Below, one piece after another: positions 52,456 through 61,260 of a stretch of 64,000 nt of DNA (its first letter is position 1; each line of letters starts with the position of its first letter). The position numbers and the translations under genes were made by a program. Source of the DNA: JAZKHT01 sp040385245 (GTDB taxonomy: Bacteria; Pseudomonadota; Alphaproteobacteria; Rhodobacterales; Rhodobacteraceae). The notes below the pieces were generated by a model that was not told where the DNA came from, made no database searches, and worked only from the letters and a program-made list of their open reading frames with translations. The stretch is taken from assembly GCA_040385245.1 (NCBI GenBank), contig JAZKHT010000003.1, forward strand, positions 186,001 to 250,000, read 5' to 3'.

Positions 52456-55143
52456 TCAGGCCGCCTTGCGGTCCAGCAGCAGGGGCAAAGTGGCGCGAAA
52501 CGCAGCCCCGCCCTGCCCCGGCAGATAGGTGATGGTGCCGCCAAGATTGGCCATCACTTCGCGACAGATCGCAAGGCCAAGACCCGCCCCCCCGGCGCGT
52601 GTCTGATCGGTCAGGCGGGCGAATTTCTCGAAGATCAGCCCCTGACTTTCCTTTGGAATGCCGGATCCGTTGTCCACCACGTCAATCGACACCCGCCCCG
52701 ACCGTTGCCGCACCGTGATCCGCAATTCGGGATGGACGGCATCGCAATATTTGCGGGCATTGGAAATCAGGTTGATTAGCACCTGAACCAACCGGTCGGC
52801 ATCGGTTTTGACAAAGATATTCTCGGACGGCAGATCGCGATGGATGACGAACGAACGTTCGGGCCGGGTGTTGCTGGCTGATGACAAGGCCCGGTCGATC
52901 AACTGCGACAGGTTAGCCAGACCGATGTTCAACTGCACCGAGCCGTTTTCCAGCACGCTCAGGTCCAACAGATCGTCCAGCAGGCGGGTCAGACGGATCG
53001 CCTCTTCATGGATGATGCGGCTGTATTTCGCGACCAGCTCGGGCGGCAGATCGCCTTCGGTCATGATCTCGGAAAACGCGCGGATCGAGGTCATGGGCGT
53101 ACGCAATTCATGGCTGATCTGGCTTAGGAAGCTGTCTTTCTGCACCGAAAGCTGGGTCAGCTTTTCGTTCGCCTCGCGCAGTTGCCGTGCGGTGCGGGTC
53201 AATTCTTCCTGCTGCGCCTCAAGCCGGGCGGAATATTCCATGATCTGGGCGGTTTCATTGGCCACCGCCATCAGATCCTCGACCGACACCGTGGCGCGGC
53301 CCACCAACTGGCTGATCATCGCATGTGCCGTGGCAGCCCCGACCGACCCCGCCAGACGCCGTTCCAGACCGGCCACGAAATCAGGGGTGGCGTCGGGCAG
53401 AAAGCCCGCCTTGCCCTGACGCCGCGCCTCTGTCTCGAACAGGGCAAGGGCGGATTCGTCGCCAAGGATGCGCTGCGACATCACCAACAGCGCCTCGGGC
53501 TCTGCCCGCCCGCGCGTCCAGCCGCGCGGACCGGCGTTGTCGCGGTCAAACACGTTTACGAAGGCCGCCCCCTGCATCCGTTCGACCGGACCGGGAAAGC
53601 TGATCAGGGAAAAGGCAAAGAACGTGGCAGTGTTCAGCACCAGCGACCAGAACACCGAATGCACCAGCGGGTCCATCCCGGCCACACCGAACAGCGCCTG
53701 CGGACGCAGCCAGCCGATGCCGAACGGTCCCGCCTCCATCACGGCGGCAGGGATCACGGCACCCGCCCCGAACGACGGCAGAAACAGCGTATAGGCCCAG
53801 ACGGCAAAGCCCAGCGTCATGCCGACGGTCGCGCCCACACTGTTGGCCCCGCGCCAGAACAGCCCACCCAGCATGGCAGGCAAGATCTGCGCCACCCCGG
53901 CAAAGGCAATCAGCCCGATTGCCGCCAGCGCCGCCGATCCGCCCGACATCCGGTAATAGGCATAGCCAAGCGCCAGCACCCCGATGATCGACAGCCGCCG
54001 CGACAGGATCACGATGCGCCGCACGTCCCCCGATATCGCCGCCGAAGGCCGCAGCCGCAGCCAGATCGGCATCACGACATGGTTTGACACCATGGTGGCC
54101 AAGGCAATCGCCTCGACGATCACCATCGACGTGGCGGATGAAAAACCACCCAGGAACGCCAGCATCGCCAGCCCGCCCTGCCCTTCGGCCAGTGGCAGGG
54201 TCAGCACGAACATGTCGGGGTTTGATGAGGCGGGCAGCCGTTCCAGCCCGACCACGGCGATGGGCACGATGAACAGGCTCATCAACAGCAGATAGGCTGG
54301 AAAGGCCCAGCTTGCCCGTGCGAGATGCCGCTCGTCGCTGTTTTCGACGACCATCACCTGGAACATGCGCGGCAAGGTGATCACCGCCGCCGCCGACAGG
54401 AACATCAGCCCCGCCCAGCGATCCGGCTTCAGATCCCAGTCGGCAAGTGCCGAGGTGCCGATCCGGGCATAAACATCCGCAGGCCCGTCGGCGATGCCCC
54501 AGACGACGAAAATCCCCACCGCCAGCAAGGCCACCAGTTTCACCACCGCCTCGACTGCGATGGCGATGACGATGCCGTGGTGCTGTTCCAGCGCATCCAG
54601 ATTGCGGGTGCCGAACAGGATGGTGAACAGCGCCAGCCCCCCCGCCACCCAGATCGCGGTCGCGTCGCGGTTGGGCAGGGCCCAGCCTTCGGGCGTGGCG
54701 CTGGCAAAGACGCCAAAGGACAGCGTGACCGACTGCAATTGCAGCGCGATGTAGGGCGTTGCCGCCACCACGGCGATGACCGTGACGATCACGCCCAACA
54801 GGTTCGATTTGCCGAACCGGTTGGAAATCAGGTCGGCAATCGACGTCACCCGCTGTTGCCGCCCGATCCGCACCAACTTGCGCAGCACCCACCACCAGCC
54901 GACGAACACCAGCGTCGGCCCCAGATAGATCGTCAGGAATTCCAGCCCCGACCGGGCGGCATAGCCAACCGCACCATAGAACGTCCAGGCGGTGCAATAG
55001 ATCGACAGGGAAAGCGTGTAGACCAGCGGCGACCGCAACCAGCCGATCCGCCCCCGCGCCGCGCGCCCCTCGACGACAAAGGCCACGATGAACAGGACAG
55101 CGACATAGGCCAGACAGGCAAGGACCAGCACGTTGAACGGCAC
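52456..55143 (-). CDS. SSS-transporter-type sensor histidine kinase (CrbS/CbrA-like)
   Basis: The 895-residue protein has an N-terminal sodium/solute symporter-like domain (residues ~1-530, about 13 segments, e.g. CTAWTFYGAVGYAARSG), then a soluble linker and coiled coil, then a histidine kinase: SHELRTPMTSIRAF (phospho-His about 678), NLISNARKYC (N box about 796), DNGSGIP (G1) and GGAGLGLAI (G2). This fits CrbS/CbrA kinases, which control acetate or carbon use. The start is a GTG with GGAGGAG upstream. It has no receiver domain; a receiver protein is encoded upstream in the same operon. Confidence 0.92.
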   Translation of the reverse strand: MPFNVLVLACLAYVAVLFIVAFVVEGRAARGRIGWLRSPLVYTLSLSIYCTAWTFYGAVGYAARSGLEFLTIYLGPTLVFVGWWWVLRKLVRIGRQQRVTSIADLISNRFGKSNLLGVIVTVIAVVAATPYIALQLQSVTLSFGVFASATPEGWALPNRDATAIWVAGGLALFTILFGTRNLDALEQHHGIVIAIAVEAVVKLVALLAVGIFVVWGIADGPADVYARIGTSALADWDLKPDRWAGLMFLSAAAVITLPRMFQVMVVENSDERHLARASWAFPAYLLLMSLFIVPIAVVGLERLPASSNPDMFVLTLPLAEGQGGLAMLAFLGGFSSATSMVIVEAIALATMVSNHVVMPIWLRLRPSAAISGDVRRIVILSRRLSIIGVLALGYAYYRMSGGSAALAAIGLIAFAGVAQILPAMLGGLFWRGANSVGATVGMTLGFAVWAYTLFLPSFGAGAVIPAAVMEAGPFGIGWLRPQALFGVAGMDPLVHSVFWSLVLNTATFFAFSLISFPGPVERMQGAAFVNVFDRDNAGPRGWTRGRAEPEALLVMSQRILGDESALALFETEARRQGKAGFLPDATPDFVAGLERRLAGSVGAATAHAMISQLVGRATVSVEDLMAVANETAQIMEYSARLEAQQEELTRTARQLREANEKLTQLSVQKDSFLSQISHELRTPMTSIRAFSEIMTEGDLPPELVAKYSRIIHEEAIRLTRLLDDLLDLSVLENGSVQLNIGLANLSQLIDRALSSASNTRPERSFVIHRDLPSENIFVKTDADRLVQVLINLISNARKYCDAVHPELRITVRQRSGRVSIDVVDNGSGIPKESQGLIFEKFARLTDQTRAGGAGLGLAICREVMANLGGTITYLPGQGGAAFRATLPLLLDRKAA

Positions 55144-55144
55144 G

Positions 55145-55414
55145 TCAGGTCTCCTCCTCAGGCTCGTCGTCCTGGGGGTCGGCGGTCAGACCGGGGGCAA
55201 GCAGGGCCGCAATCAGCACAAGCGCGCCCCAGACCAGAAAGATATAGACCGAGTCAGGGGCGGTGTCGTTCAACTCTGTCTCGGCGGGCGACCACAGGAT
55301 CGGCAGCATCACCAGAAACGCCCCCACCACCGGCAGCAACCGCGCCGCATCGCGCAGACGGCGCAGCCGGTAGCTTTGGCGTTTCACAAACAGGGGTTTA
55401 CGCGGACGGGTCAT
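55145..55414 (-). CDS. small two-helix membrane protein in kinase operon
   Basis: The 89-residue protein has a basic N-terminus (RPRKPLFVKRQSYRLRRLRD), two hydrophobic helices (LLPVVGAFLVMLPILW and VYIFLVWGALVLIAALLAPGL) and an acidic tail (DPQDDEPEEET). It overlaps the upstream receiver gene by 4 nt and ends 1 nt before the kinase start. It is probably an accessory protein of the symporter-kinase, by position only. Confidence 0.8.
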   Translation of the reverse strand: MTRPRKPLFVKRQSYRLRRLRDAARLLPVVGAFLVMLPILWSPAETELNDTAPDSVYIFLVWGALVLIAALLAPGLTADPQDDEPEEET

Positions 55415-55779
55415 TTTCCGATCAGTGACCTGACAGAGGCGAGCATGTCGGCATTGGCAAAGGGCTTGGTCATGAAGCGGCTGACGCCAGCGCGTTCGGC
55501 GGCCTCGCGGTCGCGGCCCTGACCTTTGGCGGTCAGCATCATTACCGGCAGATCGGCGGTGGCGGGGTCGGCGCGCAGGGCGGTCAAGATCTCAAGCCCG
55601 CTGCAACCGGGCAGCATCAGATCAAGGATCACCAGATCGGGACGCCTGGCCTGCACGGCGGCCACGGCCCCTGCGCCATCGGACAGGGTGGACACCTGCC
55701 AGCCGTCCCTGCTCAGGATAAAGCGGATCGCCTCGGCGATGTGCGGTTCGTCCTCGATCAGCAGGACATGGCTTGCCAT
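55411..55779 (-). CDS. receiver-only response regulator
   Basis: The 122-residue CheY-like protein has LLIEDEP (acidic pocket), the phosphoacceptor D53 in VILDLMLPG, T83/A84 in LTAKG and K105 in FMTKPF. There is no output domain. ATG 55779 is chosen because the receiver domain begins there. It is the first gene of the operon with the small membrane protein and the SSS kinase, its likely partner. Confidence 0.93.
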   Translation of the reverse strand: MASHVLLIEDEPHIAEAIRFILSRDGWQVSTLSDGAGAVAAVQARRPDLVILDLMLPGCSGLEILTALRADPATADLPVMMLTAKGQGRDREAAERAGVSRFMTKPFANADMLASVRSLIGK

Positions 55780-55900
55780 GCGCAGCACCCCCCACGGGCA
55801 AGTGGCCCGGCCTTCGGTTCCCGGTGGCGGGTCTTGTCGCCCGCCTGTCAGGACTATCCCCGCAAACCGGGCCGCTGTCAAAACGCCATTGGTGCAGCTG

Positions 55901-57193
55901 TCAGGCCGTTTCGGACAGGATCGAAGGTTCGCGCCGTGCCGGGCAGTTCGCCCGCGGGCAAATCCGGCAAGTGGACCCGACGGCCATGGCCTGCCCCGCG
56001 CCATCGGGTTGCGGCTGGATCAGCATGGCCGCCTCGCGCACCTCTGGCCCGGCAAAGCCTGCGGGAAACCGGGTGCGGCAAAAGGCACGGATGCGGAACC
56101 TTGCCCCGCCCCGGCCGGCAGTTTCCACCAGCGCCTCGACCGGGCTGGCCGGGTGCGACAACGCAGTATAGAGCGGCCACAGCGGGCAGGCGGCGCCAAA
56201 GCGGGGCACGGCAAACCCGTCCGCCGGTTTGCGGAACAAAAGCGTTCCCGACCCATCGCAGGTGACAAGGCCAAAGGGTGACCCCGGCCGCAGCGCAAGG
56301 CGGCGAAAGACCGACAGGATATCGACGCCAAACGCATCGGCCAGCCGTGCCGGGTCCGGCCCGAAGGTTGTGATGGCCTGCGCCAGATCGGCCAGCGGCA
56401 GGGCCTGCGCATCACGCATCGCCTGCGCCACCCACGCCCGTGCCAGATCGCGCGCGGCCCTCGTGGCCAGTGCGGCAATCCCGGCCTCCAGCGCCTGCGG
56501 GCCTGCCCCCCCTGTCTCCAACGCCGCCAGATGCCAGCCTTGGGCGGACAGCCACACCTCAAGCTCATCCTGCGGGTCGGCCACACCCTGCCCTTCGGCC
56601 TGCGCCGATCCGTCCAGATAGGCCACCAACGCCTCGGCCCCGACGGCAAGGCGTTCGCTGTCCTGATGCAGGTTGTGGTGGAACCTTTCACGCCAGACCG
56701 GATCGATCTGATCCGATTCTGCCAGAATCGCGGCGGTGGACCGGACCGAGGCCACCGCCGACAACAATTCGTGCAGCGAGGCCGACAGATGCGGATCGTG
56801 GGTGATGCGGTCGTTCAACGCGGCAACCGCGCGTTCCAACCCTGCCGCGCGGGCATGAAGTGCGGCCACCACCCCGGCCCAGCCCGGAAAACGGGTGGCG
56901 AAATCCTCGGTCCGGTCCAGTTCGGCCCGTGGCGCCCCGCCGACAGCGGCGGCGGCAGCGCGCAGGTCTTGGGTCAATATCCCTTCGGTCCCCATCGACA
57001 GGGCTGCCACCGGCACAGCCAATACCCCCGCCAGCCGGACCAGAACATCCGCCCCGACCCGCCGCCGATTGTGTTCGATCAGATTCAGATATGAGGCTGA
57101 TATCCCGGCATCGCGCGCAAGATCGGCCTGCCGCAGCCCCAGCGACATCCGCCGTTCGCGCACCCGGCTGCCTGTCAGGGCCGTCATCGGCAT
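55901..57193 (-). CDS. ScfR-like short-chain fatty acid regulator (XRE family)
   Basis: The 430-residue protein has an N-terminal XRE helix-turn-helix at about residues 8-62 (RVRERRMSLGLRQADLARDAGISASYLNLIEHNRR). A long middle region follows, then a cysteine-rich C-terminus GSTCRICPRANCPARREPSIL, typical of the RamB/ScfR group that senses short-chain acyl-CoA and controls glyoxylate/acetate genes. GGGGA precedes ATG 57193. It lies upstream of the receiver/kinase operon on the same strand, 121 bp away, with a GGCGGG/CCCGCC hairpin (55826-55845) between. Confidence 0.85.
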   Translation of the reverse strand: MPMTALTGSRVRERRMSLGLRQADLARDAGISASYLNLIEHNRRRVGADVLVRLAGVLAVPVAALSMGTEGILTQDLRAAAAAVGGAPRAELDRTEDFATRFPGWAGVVAALHARAAGLERAVAALNDRITHDPHLSASLHELLSAVASVRSTAAILAESDQIDPVWRERFHHNLHQDSERLAVGAEALVAYLDGSAQAEGQGVADPQDELEVWLSAQGWHLAALETGGAGPQALEAGIAALATRAARDLARAWVAQAMRDAQALPLADLAQAITTFGPDPARLADAFGVDILSVFRRLALRPGSPFGLVTCDGSGTLLFRKPADGFAVPRFGAACPLWPLYTALSHPASPVEALVETAGRGGARFRIRAFCRTRFPAGFAGPEVREAAMLIQPQPDGAGQAMAVGSTCRICPRANCPARREPSILSETA

Positions 57194-57280
57194 TGGTCAT
57201 ATCCCCATTCCAGCACAGCGATATTTACTGCGTCAGATCCGATTTACAAAGCCTGAAAACCACGCCCAACCCGCGCCATG

Positions 57281-57312
57281 AAAAAAGGCGCGCCCGGTGT
57301 CCCGGACGCGCC
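57281..57312 (-). terminator. intrinsic terminator of the transport/hydantoinase operon
   Basis: On the minus strand an 11-bp stem GGCGCGTCCGG / CCGGGCGCGCC (one G-T pair) with a short loop is followed by six T. It lies 40 nt after the stop of the binding-protein gene and is the clearest intrinsic terminator in the window. Confidence 0.92.
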
Positions 57313-57352
57313 CCCTTTTCCACGCAAGGGTGGTTTGTTGCAAAGCCTGATC

Positions 57353-58336
57353 TTACTGCAGCGCCTTGTCGGTGATGGCGCTGGTCCACGCACCTTCGGG
57401 GGCCTTGGTGATGACCGGGTCAGACCCGCCCGACAGCAAGGATGCCACGGTCCGTTCCGCCGCCGCCACGTCCAGCGTGCCGTTCGACCCTGCGGTCAGT
57501 TTGGCCACTTCGGCCATCATCCGCTTTTGGTGCGTTTCGGTCTGCGCGCCGGTTTCATCGTTTTCCAGCACGATCATCGCGGCTTCGTCCGGGTTCGCCT
57601 CGGCGTATTTCCAGCCTTTCATGCTGGCGCGCACAAAGCGGACCATCTTGTCTTCGAACGCGGGGTCGGCCAGCTTGTCTTCCATCACGTAGAGGCCGTC
57701 TTCCAATGTGGCGACGCCCTGCTCTTCATACTTGAAGGTCACCAGATCTTCGGGCGCGATGCCCGCGTCGATCACCTGCCAGTATTCGTTGTAAGTCATG
57801 GTCGAAATGCAGGCCGCCTGCTTTTGGAGCAGCGGATCGACGTTGAAGCCTTGCTTCAGCACCGTCACACCGCCTGCGCTGCCATCGGTGGCAAGGCCAA
57901 GCTGCGACATCCACGACAGGAACGGGTATTCATTGCCAAAGAACCACACACCCAGCGTCTTGTCCGCGAAATCGGCGGGGGTCGTGATGCCGGTTTCCTT
58001 GAGGCAGGTCAGCATCATGCCCGACGCGGCAAAGGGCTGGGCGATGTTCACCAGCGCCAGACCCTTTTCGCGGGCGGCCAGCGCCGACGGCATCCAGTCG
58101 ATCACCACATCCGCGCCGCCCCCGGCGATGACCTGGGTCGGGGCGATGTCGGGGCCGCCCGGTTTGATGGTGACGTTCAGGTTCTCTTCCTCGTAGAACC
58201 CTTTGGCCTGGGCCACATAATAGCCCGCGAACTGTGCCTGCGTGACCCATTTCAACTGCAATGTCACATCATCCGCCGCCTGCGCGCCGGATGCGGCGAA
58301 TGCCGCGAACAGCGCACCCGTCAAAATCTTCTTCAT
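57353..58336 (-). CDS. ABC transporter substrate-binding protein, NMT1/THI5-like
   Basis: The 327-residue periplasmic protein has a signal peptide (MKKILTGALFAAFAASGAQA). The mature part starts ADDVTLQLKWVTQAQFAGYYVAQAKGFY, the NMT1/THI5 opening used for pyrimidine-like and other ligands. GGAGG precedes ATG 58336 with 7 nt spacing. It is last gene of an operon with two permeases, an SMR-like protein, an ATPase and hydantoinase. The ligand is probably a pyrimidine or hydantoin derivative; HMP-type thiamine precursors are an alternative. Confidence 0.9.
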   Translation of the reverse strand: MKKILTGALFAAFAASGAQAADDVTLQLKWVTQAQFAGYYVAQAKGFYEEENLNVTIKPGGPDIAPTQVIAGGGADVVIDWMPSALAAREKGLALVNIAQPFAASGMMLTCLKETGITTPADFADKTLGVWFFGNEYPFLSWMSQLGLATDGSAGGVTVLKQGFNVDPLLQKQAACISTMTYNEYWQVIDAGIAPEDLVTFKYEEQGVATLEDGLYVMEDKLADPAFEDKMVRFVRASMKGWKYAEANPDEAAMIVLENDETGAQTETHQKRMMAEVAKLTAGSNGTLDVAAAERTVASLLSGGSDPVITKAPEGAWTSAITDKALQ

Positions 58337-58382
58337 TCTGTAACCTCCATGTTGTGGCCCCACGTTGCGGGGGCCTTTCGTT

Positions 58383-59228
58383 TCATTTTCTTTGCGAGGG
58401 GTGCCAGAACGTCACCGCCCGCTCTGCCGCTGCGACAAGGCCATAGAAGACCGACCCTGCCACCGCTGCAACCGCAATTTCGGCCCAGACCATGTCCAGC
58501 CCCAAGCGCCCCACCTCGGTCGAGATGCGAAAACCCATTCCCACCACCGGACCGCCGAAAAATTCGGCAACAATCGCCCCGATCAGCGCAAGCGTGCTGG
58601 CGATTTTCAGCCCGTTGAACAGAAAGGGCATCGCCGCAGGCAGGCGCAGCTTGAACAACGTCTGCCAATAGCCCGCCCCCCATGTGGCCATCAGGTCGCG
58701 CTGCATCCGTTCCGATGCCTGCAAGCCTGCAACCACGTTCACCAGCACCGGAAAGAACACCATGATCACGACAACAGCCGCCTTTGACTGCCAGCCAAAG
58801 CCGAACCACATCACCATGATCGGCGCGACGCCCACGATGGGCAGGGCTGCCACGAAATTCCCCACCGGCAGCAACCCGCGCGTCAGCAGGGCCGACCGGT
58901 CGATCAGCACCGCCACAATGACCGCCGCCCCGCACCCCATGAGATAGCCCGACAGCGCCCCCTTGACGAAGGTCTGCACGAAATCCACCCACAGGATCGG
59001 CAGGCTGATGGCGATGCGCGCCGCGATGGCGGTGGGTGCGGGCAAGATCACTGCAGGCACCGACAGGCCGCGCACCATCAATTCCCACACCACCAGAACG
59101 GTGATGCCGAACATCGCAGGCACCGCGATCCGCCCTGCCCGCGTGTGCGACAGCGCCGATCCGGCCAACCAGGTGTTGACCGCCCAGGCCGCCCCCCAGA
59201 TCACCAGCGCCAGAATGACCAGTGTCAC
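58383..59228 (-). CDS. ABC transporter permease
   Basis: The 281-residue permease of the SsuC/TauC/ThiX class has six or so membrane segments. The EAA loop is seen in MATWGAGYWQTLFKLRLPAAMPFLFNGLKIA. A GTG start at 59228 overlaps the TGA of the upstream permease and has GGGGGTG before it. It pairs with that permease as a heterodimer for the NMT1-like binding protein. Confidence 0.88.
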   Translation of the reverse strand: MTLVILALVIWGAAWAVNTWLAGSALSHTRAGRIAVPAMFGITVLVVWELMVRGLSVPAVILPAPTAIAARIAISLPILWVDFVQTFVKGALSGYLMGCGAAVIVAVLIDRSALLTRGLLPVGNFVAALPIVGVAPIMVMWFGFGWQSKAAVVVIMVFFPVLVNVVAGLQASERMQRDLMATWGAGYWQTLFKLRLPAAMPFLFNGLKIASTLALIGAIVAEFFGGPVVGMGFRISTEVGRLGLDMVWAEIAVAAVAGSVFYGLVAAAERAVTFWHPSQRK

Positions 59229-60091
59229 AGCGGCACCCCCATCCGGGCGCGGGCACCGCGTTCGACCAACCCCACGATCAGGATCAGCCCCCCCGCCAGA
59301 ATGGCGGACGCGAACAGCGCCGCCCACATGATCATCGGCTCTCCGAACTGGCTGCCGATCAGCATCCGCGCGCCCAAGCCTTCGATCGCGCCCGTCGGCA
59401 ATTCGCCCACGATGGCCCCCACCAGCGCCGCCGCAATCGCGACCTTGAGCGAGGCAAAGAAATACGGCATCGACGCGGGCAGGCGCAGCTTCCAGAACGC
59501 CTGCGCGCGGCTGGCGTTATAGGTCATCAACAGGTCAAGTTGCGCGGGATCGGGGCTGCGCAGGCCCTTGACCATGCTGACCAGCACCGGAAAGAACGAC
59601 AGATAGGCCGAAATCACCGCCTTGGGCACCATCCGGTCTTCGATCCCGATGCTATTGGACAAGACGACAATCATCGGGGCAAGGGCCACGATGGGAATGG
59701 TCTGGCTGATGATGGCCCAAGGCATCACACTCAGGTCCATGGCGCGGCTTTGCACGATGGCGATGGCAAGGCCGGTGCCCAGAACGATCCCAAGGACAAA
59801 GCCGTAGAACGTCGCCTGCAACGTCACCCAGCCATGATAGACAAGGCTGCGTTTGGATGTGACGGCCTGCGCGGTCACGCCTTTCCACAACTCCGCCGCC
59901 ACCTGATGCGGGGCGGGCAGCAGGGGGCGGGCCTGGTTCATCGTCTGCGGCAGCAGTTCGGTGAAACTGACGGTGGTTCCCGCGCGGTCCGCCTGATCAT
60001 AGACCCACTGCTTGTTCAGCAGGACCGACCCCGCATACCACAGGCACAGGATCAGCCCCAGCACGGCCAGAACGGGCAAGACGCGGTTCAT
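59225..60091 (-). CDS. ABC transporter permease
   Basis: The 288-residue permease starts MNRVLPVLAVLGLILCLWYAGS and has the EAA loop MTYNASRAQAFWKLRLPASMPYFFASLKVA. It has a long first periplasmic segment (residues ~26-85) absent from the partner permease. It overlaps the SMR-like gene upstream by 4 nt and the second permease downstream by 4 nt. Confidence 0.9.
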   Translation of the reverse strand: MNRVLPVLAVLGLILCLWYAGSVLLNKQWVYDQADRAGTTVSFTELLPQTMNQARPLLPAPHQVAAELWKGVTAQAVTSKRSLVYHGWVTLQATFYGFVLGIVLGTGLAIAIVQSRAMDLSVMPWAIISQTIPIVALAPMIVVLSNSIGIEDRMVPKAVISAYLSFFPVLVSMVKGLRSPDPAQLDLLMTYNASRAQAFWKLRLPASMPYFFASLKVAIAAALVGAIVGELPTGAIEGLGARMLIGSQFGEPMIMWAALFASAILAGGLILIVGLVERGARARMGVPL

Positions 60092-60423
60092 CCCCGCCCC
60101 TCCTGCGGCCAGGCGATCAGGGCAACGGCGACGATCCCCAACACGATGCCCGCGACCTGCATCGACGTCGGACGCTCGTCAAACCAAAGCACCGCGACCA
60201 GCGTCAGCAACACCAGCTGCACCACCGACGAAATCGACACCGCCAGCGCCAGACCGCTTTCGCGCATCAGGCGCACCATCATCAGATTGCCGACCAGAAA
60301 GAACCCCAGCGCCGCAATCAGCGTCGGCATCCAGCCGCTGCCCGCATAGGCGCGCAGCACGGAATTTGCCGCGACAAAGGCCGCCATCGCGCCCGACAAC
60401 CACAAAAGCGAACCTGCGGTCAT
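60088..60423 (-). CDS. small DMT/SMR-like membrane protein
   Basis: The 111-residue protein has four hydrophobic helices (SLLWLSGAMAAFVAANSVLRAYA, LIAALGFFLVGNLMMVR, LAVSISSVVQLVLLTLVAVLWF and MQVAGIVLGIVAVALIAW). The last two, with FDERPT between, fit the drug/metabolite transporter (EamA/SMR) pattern. It is embedded in the ABC operon by overlap with the next permease. Small transporters of this type usually work as dimers; its role here is not clear. Confidence 0.8.
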   Translation of the reverse strand: MTAGSLLWLSGAMAAFVAANSVLRAYAGSGWMPTLIAALGFFLVGNLMMVRLMRESGLALAVSISSVVQLVLLTLVAVLWFDERPTSMQVAGIVLGIVAVALIAWPQEGRG

Positions 60424-60459
60424 GTTGGTGCCCCTATTCCGCGCAAGGCGCGTGCGTTG

Positions 60460-61260
60460 TCAAACCTCATCGCCATGCCCCGCGCGCAGACCTTCGCGCA
60501 CCCTATGCGCAATCTCGATGAATTCGCGGCTGTCGCGGATGTCCAGGGGGCGTTCGCGCGGCAAGGGGCTGTCGATGATATCGGTGATCCGACCGGGGCG
60601 CGGTGACATGACGACGATCTTGGTGGACAGATACACCGCCTCGGGGATGGAATGGGTGACAAAGCCGATGGTCTTGCCCGTCGCCGCCCACAGCTTCAGC
60701 AATTCCTCGTTCAGGCGATCGCGCACGATTTCATCCAGCGCGCCAAAGGGTTCATCCATCAGCAGGATATCGGCATCGAACGCCAGCGCCCGCGCGATAG
60801 AGGCGCGCTGCTGCATGCCGCCCGACAGTTGCCACGGGAATTTGCGACCGAACCCCTTCAGCTCCACCAACTCCAACACCCGGTCGATCCGGGCGGTCTG
60901 GTCGGCCTTGGAAAAGCCCATGATCTCGAGCGGCAGGCCAATGTTGCCCGCGATGGTGCGCCATGGATAAAGACCCGCCGCCTGAAACACATAGCCATAG
61001 GCGCGGGCCTGCCGGGCCTGATCGGGCGTCATGCCGTTCACGGTCAGGGTGCCGCCCGTGGGGTGTTCCAGTGCCGCGACACAGCGCAGGAACGTCGTTT
61101 TGCCGCAGCCGGACGGGCCGATGAAGCTGACAAATTCGCCCTTGCCGATGGTCAGATCGACATCCTTCAGCGCATGAACCGGCCCGTCCCCGGTCTGGAA
61201 CGTCAGGTTCAGGCCCTTTGCCTCGATCACGGGGGCGGTCGTTGCGGTCATGTCCCGCAT
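60460..61260 (-). CDS. ABC transporter ATP-binding protein
   Basis: The 266-residue ATPase of the SsuB/TauB/ThiZ class has Walker A GPSGCGKTT, the signature LSGGMQQRASIARAL, Walker B ILLMDEPFGALDE and H-loop FVTHSIPEA. ATG 61260 overlaps the hydantoinase stop as ATGA. It powers the two permeases downstream. Confidence 0.95.
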   Translation of the reverse strand: MRDMTATTAPVIEAKGLNLTFQTGDGPVHALKDVDLTIGKGEFVSFIGPSGCGKTTFLRCVAALEHPTGGTLTVNGMTPDQARQARAYGYVFQAAGLYPWRTIAGNIGLPLEIMGFSKADQTARIDRVLELVELKGFGRKFPWQLSGGMQQRASIARALAFDADILLMDEPFGALDEIVRDRLNEELLKLWAATGKTIGFVTHSIPEAVYLSTKIVVMSPRPGRITDIIDSPLPRERPLDIRDSREFIEIAHRVREGLRAGHGDEV

